From an uncultured Selenomonadaceae bacterium (GTDB lineage Bacteria; Bacillota; Negativicutes; Selenomonadales; Selenomonadaceae): 64,000 bases of DNA. The DNA is taken from NCBI GenBank assembly GCA_905234395.1, contig CAJOHG010000001.1, positions 1 through 64,000 on the forward strand. Direction: 5' to 3'. Within the stretch, counting starts at the first letter, position 1; the number at the start of each line of letters is the position of its first letter. Below, in pieces: positions 63,609-64,000 of the stretch. The position numbers and the translations under genes were made by a program. A model generated the notes under the pieces. That model did not search any database, was not told the origin of the DNA, and worked only from the letters and a program-made list of their open reading frames with translations.

Positions 63609-64000
63609 ATGACGACGATAAAAAAAATCTGCGCGGCATGTGCGGCGGCAATGTTAATCAATTCTGCGGCTTTGGCGGCTGAAAACGACAGTGAACCTTC
63701 CGAAGTGAACGCCGACGCCATCGAATACGACATGAACACCGAACGCGTCACTGCAACGGGAAATGTCATGATAAAACACGGTGCGCCTAAAGAAAATAAT
63801 CCGCCATCCGAATTGAACGCCGACACCGTTGACTACGACATGAAAAGCGGACTCGTCACTGCGGTTGGAAATGTTTTGCTCAAAAACGGGACGACTAAGG
63901 CAACGGGTTTGAAAGCGATGTTTAACGTCAACACGCAGGAAGCTCATCTAATCGGCAATGTAATTGTCGTGCGCGAAGACATGCGAATCACCTGCGACGC
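63609..64000 (+). CDS. lptA: LPS transport periplasmic protein LptA, N-terminal part (runs off window)
   Basis: The first 130 codons of an OstA/LptA protein. Signal peptide MTTIKKICAACAAAMLINSAALAA (cleavage before ENDS), then OstA beta-strand repeats: VNADAIEYDMNTERVTATGNVMI and LNADTVDYDMKSGLVTAVGNVLL are copies 36 residues (108 bp) apart. AAAGGTGG precedes the ATG. It forms the periplasmic LPS bridge with LptC. The repeat may be an extra module relative to typical LptA; the C-terminus is outside the window. Confidence 0.9.
   Translation, partial: MTTIKKICAACAAAMLINSAALAAENDSEPSEVNADAIEYDMNTERVTATGNVMIKHGAPKENNPPSELNADTVDYDMKSGLVTAVGNVLLKNGTTKATGLKAMFNVNTQEAHLIGNVIVVREDMRITCD

Noticed and set aside
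1-64000. tRNA or rRNA genes
   Set aside because: No cloverleaf-like or rRNA-like sequence was recognised on either strand by reading; a covariance search was not possible.

Overview
The window looks like a chromosome segment of a Gram-negative-type Firmicute (class Negativicutes, Selenomonas/Megamonas-like). It has an outer-membrane lipopolysaccharide programme (kdsB, kdsA, kdsD, kdsC, lpxL, lptC, lptA) alongside a two-subunit methylmalonyl-CoA mutase, as expected of a propionate-forming anaerobe, and a giant 2-hydroxyacyl-CoA dehydratase-activase-type ATPase. Starts are often GTG or TTG behind strong Shine-Dalgarno sites, and A(n)T(n) tracts are conspicuously common. The taxonomic call is inference; no rRNA or tRNA gene was seen.

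Layout. 0-3.3 kb: rtcB tail, BrnT/antitoxin pair, maf, era, a GIY-YIG endonuclease. 3.4-7.9 kb: mutA-mutB. 8-16 kb: rnhA, an orphan metal-type ABC ATPase, a phosphoethanolamine transferase, an McrBC restriction pair behind a terminator-like leader, a small hydrophobic peptide locus and a DASS anion transporter. 16-27.5 kb: a TerD island (four TerD-family genes, three GT2 glycosyltransferases, a Ca2+ P-type ATPase, an exported MTA/SAH-nucleosidase-like protein) with a second GIY-YIG gene inside. 27.5-42.6 kb: thioesterase, oxidoreductase with a duplicated 5' end, Tad-like surface protein, activase protein, prfC, rlmN, a second small-peptide locus, chemoreceptor, CAP protein, TAXI binding protein. 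42.6-51.2 kb: phzF-like gene, glycosyltransferase, then purB-purC and purM separated by a sugar cassette. 51.3-56 kb: phage remnant whose MuF-like capsid protein carries exchangeable, toxin-like C-terminal cassettes. 56.1-64 kb: KDO/LPS operon.

The main unusual signals are: (1) three coding poly-G/poly-C tracts of 10-11 bases in a Tad-like surface gene and two glycosyltransferase genes, two of them out of frame here, suggesting phase variation of the cell surface; (2) a MuF polymorphic-toxin locus with a nonsense codon at the toxin junction, a second orphan toxin cassette, and a methyltransferase whose 5' end is duplicated after the second cassette; (3) two copies of a short hydrophobic-peptide locus whose promoter, RBS-abutting hairpin, peptide and 3' hairpin are all conserved, with compensatory stem changes; (4) a tandem pair of QueC-like PP-loop genes inside the LPS operon, both broken by different lesions; (5) a recurring habit of partial tandem duplications at gene ends.

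Genes plausibly act together as follows: mutA/mutB in succinate-propionate metabolism; kds, lpx and lpt genes in building and exporting LPS, decorated by the phosphoethanolamine transferase and the variable glycosyltransferases; TerD proteins with the Ca2+ ATPase in metal/chemical stress; McrBC and BrnT in genome defence.
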